Positions 28,559-35,590 of a stretch of DNA of 64,000 bases are shown here, piece by piece. The translations under genes and the position numbers were made by a program. Where the stretch lies: the NCBI RefSeq assembly GCF_030063285.1, contig NZ_JASISU010000001.1, positions 558,001 through 622,000 of the forward strand, written 5' to 3'. The DNA is from Pseudarthrobacter sp. PS3-L1 (GTDB lineage: Bacteria; Actinomycetota; Actinomycetes; Actinomycetales; Micrococcaceae). Under the pieces are notes generated by a model. That model searched no databases and was not told the origin of the DNA. It worked only from the letters and a program-made list of their open reading frames with translations. Each line of letters begins with the position of its first letter. The stretch's first letter is position 1.

Positions 28559-28601
28559 CACGGTCTCCGGAGGGAGCTCCGGAAACCGTGTAATGAATCT
28601 A
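28559..28601 (-). promoter_or_regulatory. Extended -10 promoter with 5'-terminal hairpin of the nuclease-helicase mRNA
   Basis: On the minus strand TGC-TAGATT (box at 28601-28596) predicts a start near 28589. The transcript would open directly with a 14-bp stem (28590-28577 with 28572-28559, one G-U pair, GGAG/CTCC loop), just ahead of the ribosome binding site. Confidence 0.45.
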
Positions 28602-28702
28602 GCAACACGGTATGACATTCTGCTGCGCGCTGCCTGCCCAGCGCCTGCGCCCGCTCAGGAGGGATATGGCCCGGGAGCTTCCCATTGCGTGGGTGCACCC
28701 TG

Positions 28703-28708
28703 TAGCAA
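28703..28708 (+). promoter_or_regulatory. -10 box for the AAA ATPase gene (leaderless)
   Basis: TAGCAA(T) ends 6 bases before ATG 28715; GGGAG sits directly against the ATG. Confidence 0.4.
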
Positions 28709-28714
28709 TGGGAG

Positions 28715-29434
28715 ATGAGTTTTTCCACGTATCCGATTCGTAGCGTCACAGAGCGGACGGACAAGCCATTACCGCGCGGAAGGTGGCCAGCGACGCTTGC
28801 TGCCGTGAAACAGGTGGTGGATGAAGGTCTGGACCTGCGGCAGGCCACGGTGATTGTGGGCGAAAACGGGGCCGGGAAATCCACCGTTGTGGAGGCGATC
28901 GCAGCCGCCTATGGACTCTCGCCGGAGGGTGGCTCCACAGGTGCACGGCACAGCACCAGAGTCTCCGAATCAGTGCTTTCCCATCATCTGCAGTTGATCA
29001 GGAACGTTGGGACCAGCCGCCGGGGATATTTCCTGCGCGCCGAGACCATGCATGGCTTCTTTACCTACCTGGAGGATAATCCTGGCCGGGTCCCCGATCC
29101 GGTGTTCCATGAAATGTCCCACGGGGAATCCTTTCTCGAAATTGTGAAAGAAAGATTCCACGGTCAGGGGCTGTGGGTGCTGGATGAGCCGGAATCGGCC
29201 CTGTCGTTCCAGGGTTGCCTGGGCTTGGTGGGGCTATTGAAGGAGATCCTGGCCCAACCCGGATCCCAGTTGGTCATGTCCACTCATTCGCCGCTCCTTG
29301 CCGCGCTACCCGGAGCCCAGATCCTCGAAGTTGGACCGTGGGGCTTGCGGGATATGGCATGGGAAGACCTGGACGTTGTCAACCATTGGAAATCGTTCAT
29401 GGCCGCCCCGGAAAGATACCTTCGGCACCTCTGA
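28715..29434 (+). CDS. AAA-type ATPase (RecF/SMC-like, AAA_21)
   Basis: A 239-aa single-domain ABC/SMC-like ATPase: Walker A VGENGAGKST (about 48-57), a degenerate signature EMSHGESFLEIV (about 134), Walker B LWVLDEPESALS (about 154) and a D-loop/H-motif MSTHSPLLAALPGAQI. This is the COG3910-type predicted ATPase group, without a coiled-coil insertion. Function unknown; related proteins accompany nucleases or toxins. It is divergent from the RecB-like nuclease-helicase with about 110 bases between predicted transcription starts, so the two could share control. Confidence 0.85.
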   Translation: MSFSTYPIRSVTERTDKPLPRGRWPATLAAVKQVVDEGLDLRQATVIVGENGAGKSTVVEAIAAAYGLSPEGGSTGARHSTRVSESVLSHHLQLIRNVGTSRRGYFLRAETMHGFFTYLEDNPGRVPDPVFHEMSHGESFLEIVKERFHGQGLWVLDEPESALSFQGCLGLVGLLKEILAQPGSQLVMSTHSPLLAALPGAQILEVGPWGLRDMAWEDLDVVNHWKSFMAAPERYLRHL

Positions 29435-29438
29435 CGCG

Positions 29439-29972
29439 TCAGATGATCTCAGTTGGCTCGCTAGGGGGCTCAGTGCTCAGTTCCCGATGCATCCACGTGA
29501 TGTCATACCAGGTGGAATTTTTCCAGGCCGCCTTCGGGAACGTCCCGATGGCAATAAACCCAAGGGACAGGTGGAATCGTTCACTCGGAAGGTTTGGTTG
29601 GGCAATTCCAGCCATGACCGAATGGTAGCCACGCTCGTCCAGGCGGGTGAGAAGGGCCTCATAGAGTGGCCTGCCAGCGCCGGCGCCGCGCGCATCCGAA
29701 GCAAGGTAAACGCTGACCTCGCTGGTCCACCGGTATCCAGGGCGTGGCCGGAATTCGCTGCCGTAGGCGAAACCTCGGATATGACCATCGTGCTCAAGAA
29801 CAAACCACGCATGCTTGCGCAGGGCACGGGTTATTCGCTGCTCCATCTCCAAAACTGACGGCGGAAAGGTTTCCATCGAGATAGCTGTCGTGGAAACGTA
29901 GTGTGCGTAGATGTCAGCGCAGGCGGCGGCATCTGCCGGACCAGCGAGCCGCACGTGCCCGGCGTAGTTCAT
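29439..29972 (-). CDS. GNAT N-acetyltransferase, phosphinothricin acetyltransferase-like
   Basis: A 177-aa GNAT with the Pat/MnaT pattern: ADIYAHYVSTTAISMETFPP at the start of the fold, EVSVYLASDARGAGAGRPLY (acetyl-CoA loop, R-x-x-G-x-G/A) and GIAQPNLPSERFHLSLGF. This branch acetylates phosphinothricin, methionine sulfone/sulfoximine or other amino-acid analogues; the real substrate is unknown. It is convergent with the AAA ATPase gene (4-base gap). TAAAAT upstream predicts a leaderless transcript. Confidence 0.85.
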   Translation of the reverse strand: MNYAGHVRLAGPADAAACADIYAHYVSTTAISMETFPPSVLEMEQRITRALRKHAWFVLEHDGHIRGFAYGSEFRPRPGYRWTSEVSVYLASDARGAGAGRPLYEALLTRLDERGYHSVMAGIAQPNLPSERFHLSLGFIAIGTFPKAAWKNSTWYDITWMHRELSTEPPSEPTEII

Positions 29973-29978
29973 TGGTCA

Positions 29979-29984
29979 ATTTTA
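29979..29984 (-). promoter_or_regulatory. -10 box for the GNAT gene (leaderless)
   Basis: TAAAAT on the minus strand ends 6 bases before ATG 29972, a near-consensus -10 element. Confidence 0.55.
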
Positions 29985-30037
29985 CGCAGCAGACACGGGT
30001 CCGGGGAACAGACGTTCGAAGTACAGGAATGCGTGAA

Positions 30038-30057
30038 TACAGGATTTTCTGTACTCT
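30038..30057 (+). promoter_or_regulatory. cmtR operator overlapping its promoter
   Basis: TACAG-GATTTT-CTGTA (30038-30053) is a perfect 5-bp inverted repeat that runs into the -10 box TACTCT (30052-30057), which ends 6 bases before ATG 30064. A further TACAGGA copy lies 16 bases upstream (30022). This fits autorepression by CmtR. Confidence 0.5.
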
Positions 30058-30063
30058 AATCGA

Positions 30064-30390
30064 ATGCGGATACTGACAGATGCTCCCGTCCTGGCTCGGT
30101 TCGGCTACGCCGTCTCCGACCCCACCAGGGCCCGTGTCCTCCTGGCCCTCGCTGACGCGTCCAGCTATCCATCCGACCTGGCCGATTCCATCGGAGTCAC
30201 ACGCCAGAAAATGTCGAACCACTTGACCTGCCTGCGGGGCTGTGGATTGGTGGTGGCTGTTCCGGACGGACGGCGTAGCCGCTACGAACTTGCGGACACG
30301 CGCCTTGGTAGCGCTATCCGGGACTTGATCGGCGTCGTCCTTGCTGTGGACCCTGGGTGCTGCGCACCTGACGGGGCATGCCTGAAATGA
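30064..30390 (+). CDS. cmtR: CmtR-like Cd/Pb-sensing ArsR-family repressor
   Basis: A 108-aa winged-helix repressor closely matching Mycobacterium tuberculosis CmtR in pattern (LARFGYAVSDPTRARVLLAL and SNHLTCLRGCGLVVAV). The metal ligands of CmtR are Cys57, Cys61 and Cys102; here Cys56 and Cys60 are present in the recognition helix and Cys99/Cys100 occupy the C-terminal position, plus Cys106. It should leave its operator on Cd(II)/Pb(II) binding. It is the first gene of a coupled operon with a CDF transporter and a DsbA-like protein, and is predicted leaderless with an operator over the -10 box. Confidence 0.9.
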   Translation: MRILTDAPVLARFGYAVSDPTRARVLLALADASSYPSDLADSIGVTRQKMSNHLTCLRGCGLVVAVPDGRRSRYELADTRLGSAIRDLIGVVLAVDPGCCAPDGACLK

Positions 30391-31106
30391 GCGCCCTTAC
30401 GCACACGCCAGTGGGGCCGGATGTCCGGCGGCGGGCTGTCCTGAGCCGTCGGATCCAGTTCTTCGCTGCCGCCACCATCACCTACAACGTGGTGGAAGCG
30501 ATCGCGGCGCTCTGGGCCGGCAACGTGGCTGACTCTTCGGCCCTGATCGGCTTCGGCCTGGACTCCGTGATTGAGGTGACCTCCGCCGTAGCTCTGTCAT
30601 GGCAGTTTGCTTCCCGCGATCCCGCGCGCCGAGAGGAGCTGACACTGCGCATCATCGCACTATCGTTTTTCGTGTTGGCCGCCTTCGTCTCCTTTGATGC
30701 CGTCCGCGCACTCGCGGGCGGAACACCCGCTGAGCACTCACCAGCGGGGATAATCATCGCTGCTCTCAGCCTGGCCATCATGCCGTTTCTGTCCTGGTTC
30801 CAGCGACGAGCCGGCAGGGAACTTGGATCCAGGACCGCTGTGGCCGATTCCAAGCAGACGTTGCTCTGCACGTATCTGTCAACGGTGCTCCTGCTGGGAT
30901 TGATTCTGAACAGCACGCTGGGCTGGTGGTGGGCCGACGCTGGTGCCGCGCTGGTGATCGCAGCCATCGCCGTTCGTGAAGGAATTAACGCCTGGCGTGG
31001 CGAGGTCTGCTGCGCTGTCGCGCCAGCCGGCAGCAGCCAGCACGCAAATATCCAACAAGTCGCGTGCACCTGTTGCGCAGCGCCCTTCGAGAGGCTCGAA
31101 AAATGA
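30387..31106 (+). CDS. Cation diffusion facilitator (CDF) efflux protein
   Basis: A 239-aa, roughly 6-helix CDF-type transporter. Metal-site regions are NVADSSALIGFGLDSVIEV in helix 2 and WWWADAGAALVIAAIAVREG in helix 5. The usual cytosolic C-terminal domain is replaced by a short Cys-rich tail with CC and CTCC motifs in the last 35 residues, likely thiolate metal binding. It probably exports Cd, Zn or a related soft metal. The ATG at 30387 overlaps the cmtR stop (ATGA); an in-frame ATG at 30378 is an alternative start. Coupled also to the DsbA-like gene downstream. Confidence 0.85.
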   Translation: MSALTHTPVGPDVRRRAVLSRRIQFFAAATITYNVVEAIAALWAGNVADSSALIGFGLDSVIEVTSAVALSWQFASRDPARREELTLRIIALSFFVLAAFVSFDAVRALAGGTPAEHSPAGIIIAALSLAIMPFLSWFQRRAGRELGSRTAVADSKQTLLCTYLSTVLLLGLILNSTLGWWWADAGAALVIAAIAVREGINAWRGEVCCAVAPAGSSQHANIQQVACTCCAAPFERLEK

Positions 31107-31801
31107 CCCACCAGCCCACCCGTACCGAACCTGACGCATCCCGCCGGGAGCGGCGGATCCGCGCTGCTATCTGGGCACTGTTGGCAGCCATCGTGGCCGT
31201 AGGGATCGTCTGGTTTATTGTGGCCAGCAGCGGCAACGAGCCAGAAAGTGCCCCAACCACCGCGCCCATCAATGCGCAACTGGTGCGCGACAACAGCCAC
31301 CGGGTGACGGCACCGGCAGAGGAAAAAGCCCAGTTGGTGGAATTCCTGGACTTCGAATGCGAGTCCTGCCTGGCGGCAGTGCCCCTCCTGGAGGAGCTAA
31401 AAGCCGAATACGGGGATCGCGTCACGTTTGTTCACCGCTACTTCCCGTTGCCTGGGCACCGCAATTCGGGCACGTCCGCCGTGGCGGTTGAGGCAGCAGC
31501 CCAGCAGGGAAAATACGAGGAGATGGCTGACCGCATGTTTGCGACCCAGCAGGAATGGGGCGAGGGTGGCGAGTCGAAGGCGCCGCTGTTCAGGACCTAT
31601 GCCGAGGACCTTGGCCTGGACATGGCGGCATATGATCGTGCGGTTGTCTCCGAGTCCACGCGGGATCGTGTGCGCGAAGACGTGGCTGACGGTACGGCAT
31701 TGGGCGTCTCAGGTACGCCTACTTTTTTCCTGAACGGCAAAATGTTGGTCCTGGACAGCGAGGAGCAATTCAGGCAACTTCTTGCGGATGCTGTCCGTTG
31801 A
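31103..31801 (+). CDS. Membrane-anchored DsbA-like thioredoxin-fold protein
   Basis: A 232-aa protein with one N-terminal membrane anchor (about 20-42) and an extracytoplasmic DsbA/thioredoxin domain. The redox motif is CESC in LVEFLDFECESCLAAVP (about residue 88); the cis-Pro loop is VSGTPTFFLNGK. It should form or shuffle disulfides outside the membrane. It overlaps the CDF stop by 4 bases (ATGA), so it is coupled to cmtR and the CDF gene. That suggests protection or recharging of exported-protein thiols during Cd/Pb stress; the coupling is seen, the role is inferred. Confidence 0.88.
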   Translation: MTHQPTRTEPDASRRERRIRAAIWALLAAIVAVGIVWFIVASSGNEPESAPTTAPINAQLVRDNSHRVTAPAEEKAQLVEFLDFECESCLAAVPLLEELKAEYGDRVTFVHRYFPLPGHRNSGTSAVAVEAAAQQGKYEEMADRMFATQQEWGEGGESKAPLFRTYAEDLGLDMAAYDRAVVSESTRDRVREDVADGTALGVSGTPTFFLNGKMLVLDSEEQFRQLLADAVR

Positions 31802-31824
31802 AACCCGCAGTCGTTTCTCGGCGG

Positions 31825-31830
31825 TAGGCT
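31825..31830 (+). promoter_or_regulatory. -10 box for the truncated MepB gene (leaderless GTG)
   Basis: TAGGCT ends 7 bases before GTG 31838. Confidence 0.4.
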
Positions 31831-31837
31831 CACACCT

Positions 31838-32185
31838 GTGGAAGACGGTGCGTTCCTGGCATTCTGGCGCCGGACGGACGCTGGAGCGACGGCCCCTTTT
31901 CGATCCGCAGACCAGGATGGACCCGTGGTCCTGATCGGGGAGCTCGGGCGGCGCGGAGTGTTCCGCTGCACAGCCGAGCATCTCGAAAGCCTTGGCATGA
32001 CCGAATCTGCTGCTTACCCGGGAAAGCGCGGGTTCCGCGTTTATCCGGCCTGGGCCACAGGCCTGAATCCACAGGCGGCCCGAACGCAACGGGCGCAGTC
32101 CGCAGCATTTTTTGCTGGTCGACGTGCTGAGACCCATGGCCCGGCGCACCTGGCCCGGCACAAAAGTGCCAGGCTGCCCCGCTGA
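31838..32185 (+). CDS. MepB-like protein lacking the usual N-terminal third
   Basis: A 115-aa ORF whose body matches the MepB family: FLAFWRRTDAGATAPF, GELGRRGVFRCTAEHLESLG and GKRGFRVYPAWATGLNPQAA. Full MepB proteins are about 150-170 aa and carry about 50 more residues at the N-terminus; here only 36 bases separate the GTG from the preceding dsbA stop, so that part is missing. A -10 box at leaderless spacing hints that the short form is still transcribed. MepB function is unknown (named from the S. aureus mepRAB locus). It may be a degrading remnant. Confidence 0.65.
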   Translation: MEDGAFLAFWRRTDAGATAPFRSADQDGPVVLIGELGRRGVFRCTAEHLESLGMTESAAYPGKRGFRVYPAWATGLNPQAARTQRAQSAAFFAGRRAETHGPAHLARHKSARLPR

Positions 32186-32220
32186 AGGGGCCGGCCGGCG
32201 TCGTGCGTCGGCGACAGAGG

Positions 32221-33417
32221 CTACTTTTTGCCCGCCCTGACCTGCGCTTCATCGTGTTCAGCGTGGGCTTTCTTGAGGAGGCCCACAAATTCTGTTTCGT
32301 GGTGGACAAGGCGCTTGTACTTCTCGGGAAGCTTCCGGATCTGCTCTTCTTCGCGACACATGCGGGCGAAGATCTTGTCACGGTCCCCCATATCCGTCTC
32401 ATAGGTGAGGTCCAGGTACTCGGTAGCGTGGCGCCGTGCTCCGGATACCGCATTCTTGGCTTTGCCCTTGGGACTGAAAAGCGACGCGATGACGGTGATC
32501 ACCAGCACGCCAAGGATCACTGTCAGTGAGAGCCCGGTGCTGATCTCGACCACGTTGACGTGTTCGCCATCATTGATGAAGGGCACATTGTTCTCATGGA
32601 GTGCGTGCAGGATCAGCTTGACGCCAATAAAGCCCAGGATCGTGGCCAGTCCGTAGGAAAGGAAGATCAGCCGATCCAGCAGGCCGTCGATCAGGAAGAA
32701 CAACTGCCGCAGGCCCATCAGCGAGAAGGCCGTGGCCGTGAAAACGATGTAGACGTTCTGCGTCAGGCCGAAGATCGCCGGTATTGAATCCAGTGCGAAC
32801 AACAGGTCCGTGGCACCGATGGCGATCATCACCAGCAGCATCGGGGTGAGGACCTTCTTGCCGTTCTCGATGGTGAAGAGTTTGTCGCCGTCGTAATGCT
32901 CCGACGCCGGGAGGAACTTTTTCGCCCACCGGATGATCAAGGAATCCGAGTCATCGTCGTGGTTATCCGGCTTGAGGAGGTTGCCTGCCGTGATCAGCAG
33001 GATCAGGCCGAAGATGTAAAACAACCACGCGAAGCTGTTGATCAGCGCCGCGCCAAGGAAGATGAAGCCGGTCCGGGCGATCAGAGAGAAGACGATGCCA
33101 AAAAGCAACACCTTCTGCTGATCGGCGCGCGGGACCTTGAAGCTGGCCATGATGATCAGGAACACGAAGAGGTTGTCCACTGACAGGGCCTTCTCCGTGA
33201 CGTAGCCAGCAAAATATTCGGTGCCCATGGTGGTGCCGCCGAACAGCAGGACACCGACACCAAAAAGGAGCGCCAGGCCCACATAGACAGCAGACCAGAT
33301 GGTCGACTCTTTCAGCGTGGGGGTGTGGGCCTTGCGGACGTGGAAGTAGAAATCAAAGACCAGCAGGCCAATGATCGCACCTACCGTGAGGGTCCAGACA
33401 AGGGGAGAGACCTCCAT
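32221..33417 (-). CDS. terC: TerC-family membrane protein (first copy, no riboswitch)
   Basis: A 398-aa TerC protein with about 9 hydrophobic helices. Family signatures: EYFAGYVTEKALSVDNLFVF with acidic residues in membrane segments, and ATDLLFALDSIPAIFGLTQ. A charged C-terminal extension (about 330-398, EYLDLTYETDMGDRDKIFAR) distinguishes it from the second copy. TerC/Alx proteins are linked to tellurite tolerance and Mn2+ export during secretion. AAGAAAGG lies 6 bases before ATG 33417. Its leader has no yybP-ykoY element, unlike the terC at 62069. Confidence 0.92.
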   Translation of the reverse strand: MEVSPLVWTLTVGAIIGLLVFDFYFHVRKAHTPTLKESTIWSAVYVGLALLFGVGVLLFGGTTMGTEYFAGYVTEKALSVDNLFVFLIIMASFKVPRADQQKVLLFGIVFSLIARTGFIFLGAALINSFAWLFYIFGLILLITAGNLLKPDNHDDDSDSLIIRWAKKFLPASEHYDGDKLFTIENGKKVLTPMLLVMIAIGATDLLFALDSIPAIFGLTQNVYIVFTATAFSLMGLRQLFFLIDGLLDRLIFLSYGLATILGFIGVKLILHALHENNVPFINDGEHVNVVEISTGLSLTVILGVLVITVIASLFSPKGKAKNAVSGARRHATEYLDLTYETDMGDRDKIFARMCREEEQIRKLPEKYKRLVHHETEFVGLLKKAHAEHDEAQVRAGKK

Positions 33418-33723
33418 GGTGCGCCTTTCTTGGGGAAAGCGAGAAAAGGGACGACGGCGGTGGCCGTTTCCGGTCCGGTGTCTCTTGCCAGAATACCGGG
33501 CTGTCTCGTGGTGCAGGGGCCAGCCGCTGTCACGGCAGTGGGCTCAACGGTGGTGAATCTGGGTCTTCTGCGCTGCGAGAAAAAATCTTCAGCCAAATAC
33601 CTATAGACCTCCCTGACCTGCGTACCTAGACTGGCGTGAGCTCCACATCCCCACATCCCCCACGGTAATGCCCGCTGCAGGATGTTGGGTTTTGGGGTAC
33701 GCATCGAGACGTTTCACGCTGTA

Positions 33724-33750
33724 ACCGGCCCTTCAACGATGAGGGCTGGT
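33724..33750 (+). promoter_or_regulatory. Leader hairpin upstream of fdhA
   Basis: ACCGGCCCT (33724-33732) pairs with AGGGCTGGT (33742-33750, one G-U) 8 bases before AAAGGAG, the fdhA ribosome binding site. The rest of the 350 bases between terC and fdhA (33418-33769) holds no ORF or known RNA that I can recognise. Confidence 0.35.
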
Positions 33751-33769
33751 CGGTATTAAAGGAGACAAG

Positions 33770-34981
33770 ATGACAGGGAACAAAGCCGTTGCCTACAAGG
33801 CCCCGGGCCAGGTAGAACTCATTGATATTGATTACCCCACGTTTGAACTCAAGGACGGTCCTGGTGTCAACCCGGCCAACGTGGGGCGTGCAGTCAACCA
33901 CGGTGTAATCCTCAAGACCGTGGCCACCAACATCTGTGGCTCGGACCAGCACATGGTCCGTGGTCGCACGACAGCTCCGGCCAACCTGGTTCTGGGCCAT
34001 GAGATCACTGGTGAAGTCGTGGAGGTGGGCAGCGATGTTGAATTCATCAAGGTCGGCGACATCTGCTCGGTGCCTTTCAACATTGCCTGTGGCCGCTGCC
34101 GGAACTGTAAGGAACGTAAAACAGGCATCTGCCTCAACGTGAACCCGGACCGCCCGGGCAGCGCCTATGGCTATGTGGACATGGGTGGTTGGGTTGGCGG
34201 TCAGGCGAACTACGTTTTGGTTCCCTACGCTGACTGGAACCTCCTGAAATTCCCGGACCGGGACCAGGCGCTTGAAAAGATGCTTGACCTGACAATGCTC
34301 TCGGATATTTTCCCCACCGGTTTCCATGGTGCGGTCACAGCGGGCGTTGGTGTCGGGTCCACCGTGTACGTGGCGGGCGCTGGCCCTGTTGGCCTCGCAG
34401 CAGCAACCAGTGCGCAGTTGTTGGGCGCCGCCGTGGTTATTGTGGGCGACATGAACGAGGACCGGCTTGCCCAGGCCCGCAGTTTCGGTTGCGAGACAGT
34501 AGATCTCACGAAGGGCGGTCCAGCGGAGCAGATTGAGCAGCTGCTGGGCGTTCCCGAAGTGGACTGTGGCGTCGATGCGGTGGGTTTCGAAGCGCGCGGA
34601 CACGGCCACGACGCGAAGGAGGCGCCGGCAACGGTGCTTAACTCGCTGATGGAAATCACTGCTGCTGGTGGCGCGCTGGGCATTCCCGGTCTGTATGTCA
34701 CAGGCGATCCAGGTGGCGTGGACAGTGCAGCCCAGAAGGGTGCCCTGAGCCTGAGCCTCGGCACTGGCTGGGCCAAGTCACTGAGCTTCACCACGGGCCA
34801 GTGCCCGGTGATGAAGTACAACAGGCAGCTCATGATGGCCATCCTGCATGACCGCGTGAGCATTGCCAAGAATGTCAACGCCAAGGCGATCACCCTGGAA
34901 GAGGCCCCGCGCGGTTACGCGGAGTTTGACGCTGGCGCAGCTACGAAGTACGTCCTTAACCCGAACGGCTACCTCGGATAG
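33770..34981 (+). CDS. fdhA: Glutathione-independent formaldehyde dehydrogenase
   Basis: A 403-aa zinc MDR dehydrogenase of the Pseudomonas putida FdhA type. Catalytic Zn ligands: Cys56 (NICGSDQH) and His77-Glu78 (LGHEITGEV). The structural Zn site is Cys107, Cys110, Cys113, Cys121. The NAD site is VYVAGAGPVGLAAATSAQLL. The enzyme oxidises formaldehyde with tightly bound NAD, possibly by dismutation, without glutathione or mycothiol. AAAGGAG is 6 bases before ATG 33770. A long hairpin follows the stop. A detoxification role fits nearby demethylating flavoenzymes only loosely. Confidence 0.93.
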   Translation: MTGNKAVAYKAPGQVELIDIDYPTFELKDGPGVNPANVGRAVNHGVILKTVATNICGSDQHMVRGRTTAPANLVLGHEITGEVVEVGSDVEFIKVGDICSVPFNIACGRCRNCKERKTGICLNVNPDRPGSAYGYVDMGGWVGGQANYVLVPYADWNLLKFPDRDQALEKMLDLTMLSDIFPTGFHGAVTAGVGVGSTVYVAGAGPVGLAAATSAQLLGAAVVIVGDMNEDRLAQARSFGCETVDLTKGGPAEQIEQLLGVPEVDCGVDAVGFEARGHGHDAKEAPATVLNSLMEITAAGGALGIPGLYVTGDPGGVDSAAQKGALSLSLGTGWAKSLSFTTGQCPVMKYNRQLMMAILHDRVSIAKNVNAKAITLEEAPRGYAEFDAGAATKYVLNPNGYLG

Positions 34982-34992
34982 AAAAAGTAGGA

Positions 34993-35047
34993 CCTTGTGA
35001 TGGGAACGGGTTAGCCTCTTCGGTAGCAGCCCGTTCCCACCACAAGG
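34993..35047 (+). terminator. 18-bp-arm hairpin between fdhA and a TTG-start GNAT gene, overlapping the latter's ribosome binding site
   Basis: Left arm 34993-35010 and right arm 35030-35047 pair at 17 of 18 positions around a 19-base loop. The right arm contains AAGG of the ribosome binding site AAGGAGA (35044-35050). It may act as an fdhA terminator, an attenuator, or both. Confidence 0.6.
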
Positions 35048-35054
35048 AGATCCA

Positions 35055-35417
35055 TTGACTCACAGCACGTCCATAACTGAGATCACTGTCCGTCATGTTC
35101 CCGAGCGTGGGCAGTTTTCGCTTCTGGACGGCAGCCGTGAGATCGGGAAAGCTGCCTACAGGGAGTACACGGTGGGCGCATCACCGCAGCGCATTTTCTA
35201 CCACACAGTGATCAACCCGGACTTTGGTGGCCAGGGCCTGGGCAGCATCCTGGTCACGCACGCACTCGACCAGACGGTGGCGGCTGGAATCGCGCCTGTT
35301 CCCGTCTGCCCCTTCATCAAGGACTTCATCACCAAGCACCCTGAGTACGCCAAGCACTCAGATGACGTGGCAGCCGAGCACCTGCAGTTCCTTGAGGACT
35401 CTTTGGCAGGCGACTGA
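35055..35417 (+). CDS. Small GNAT-like N-acetyltransferase (YjdJ type)
   Basis: A 120-aa single-domain GNAT-fold protein with EIGKAAYREYTV, VINPDFGGQGLGSILVTHAL (acetyl-CoA loop G-x-G-x-G) and CPFIKDFITKHPEY (conserved Cys and final helix). This is the YjdJ/Gcn5-related group of unknown substrate. It starts at TTG 35055, 4 bases after AAGGAGA. The preceding stem sequesters half of that ribosome binding site, so translation may be structurally controlled. Confidence 0.85.
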   Translation: MTHSTSITEITVRHVPERGQFSLLDGSREIGKAAYREYTVGASPQRIFYHTVINPDFGGQGLGSILVTHALDQTVAAGIAPVPVCPFIKDFITKHPEYAKHSDDVAAEHLQFLEDSLAGD

Positions 35418-35590
35418 GAGTCCTGTTTGGCGAGCTCGTTCCCCCCGACTGATGCCGAAGCCGGATTCTGTCTTTACCTGCGACGCCACCCTATGCTGCC
35501 CGTCCCAGTAAGGCTTTTGGCGCCCAGTGTAGGAGGCTGCGTCCCCTCCGCAGACACCAAGGGACCTGCGATGTCATCCGAGGCTCCGGA

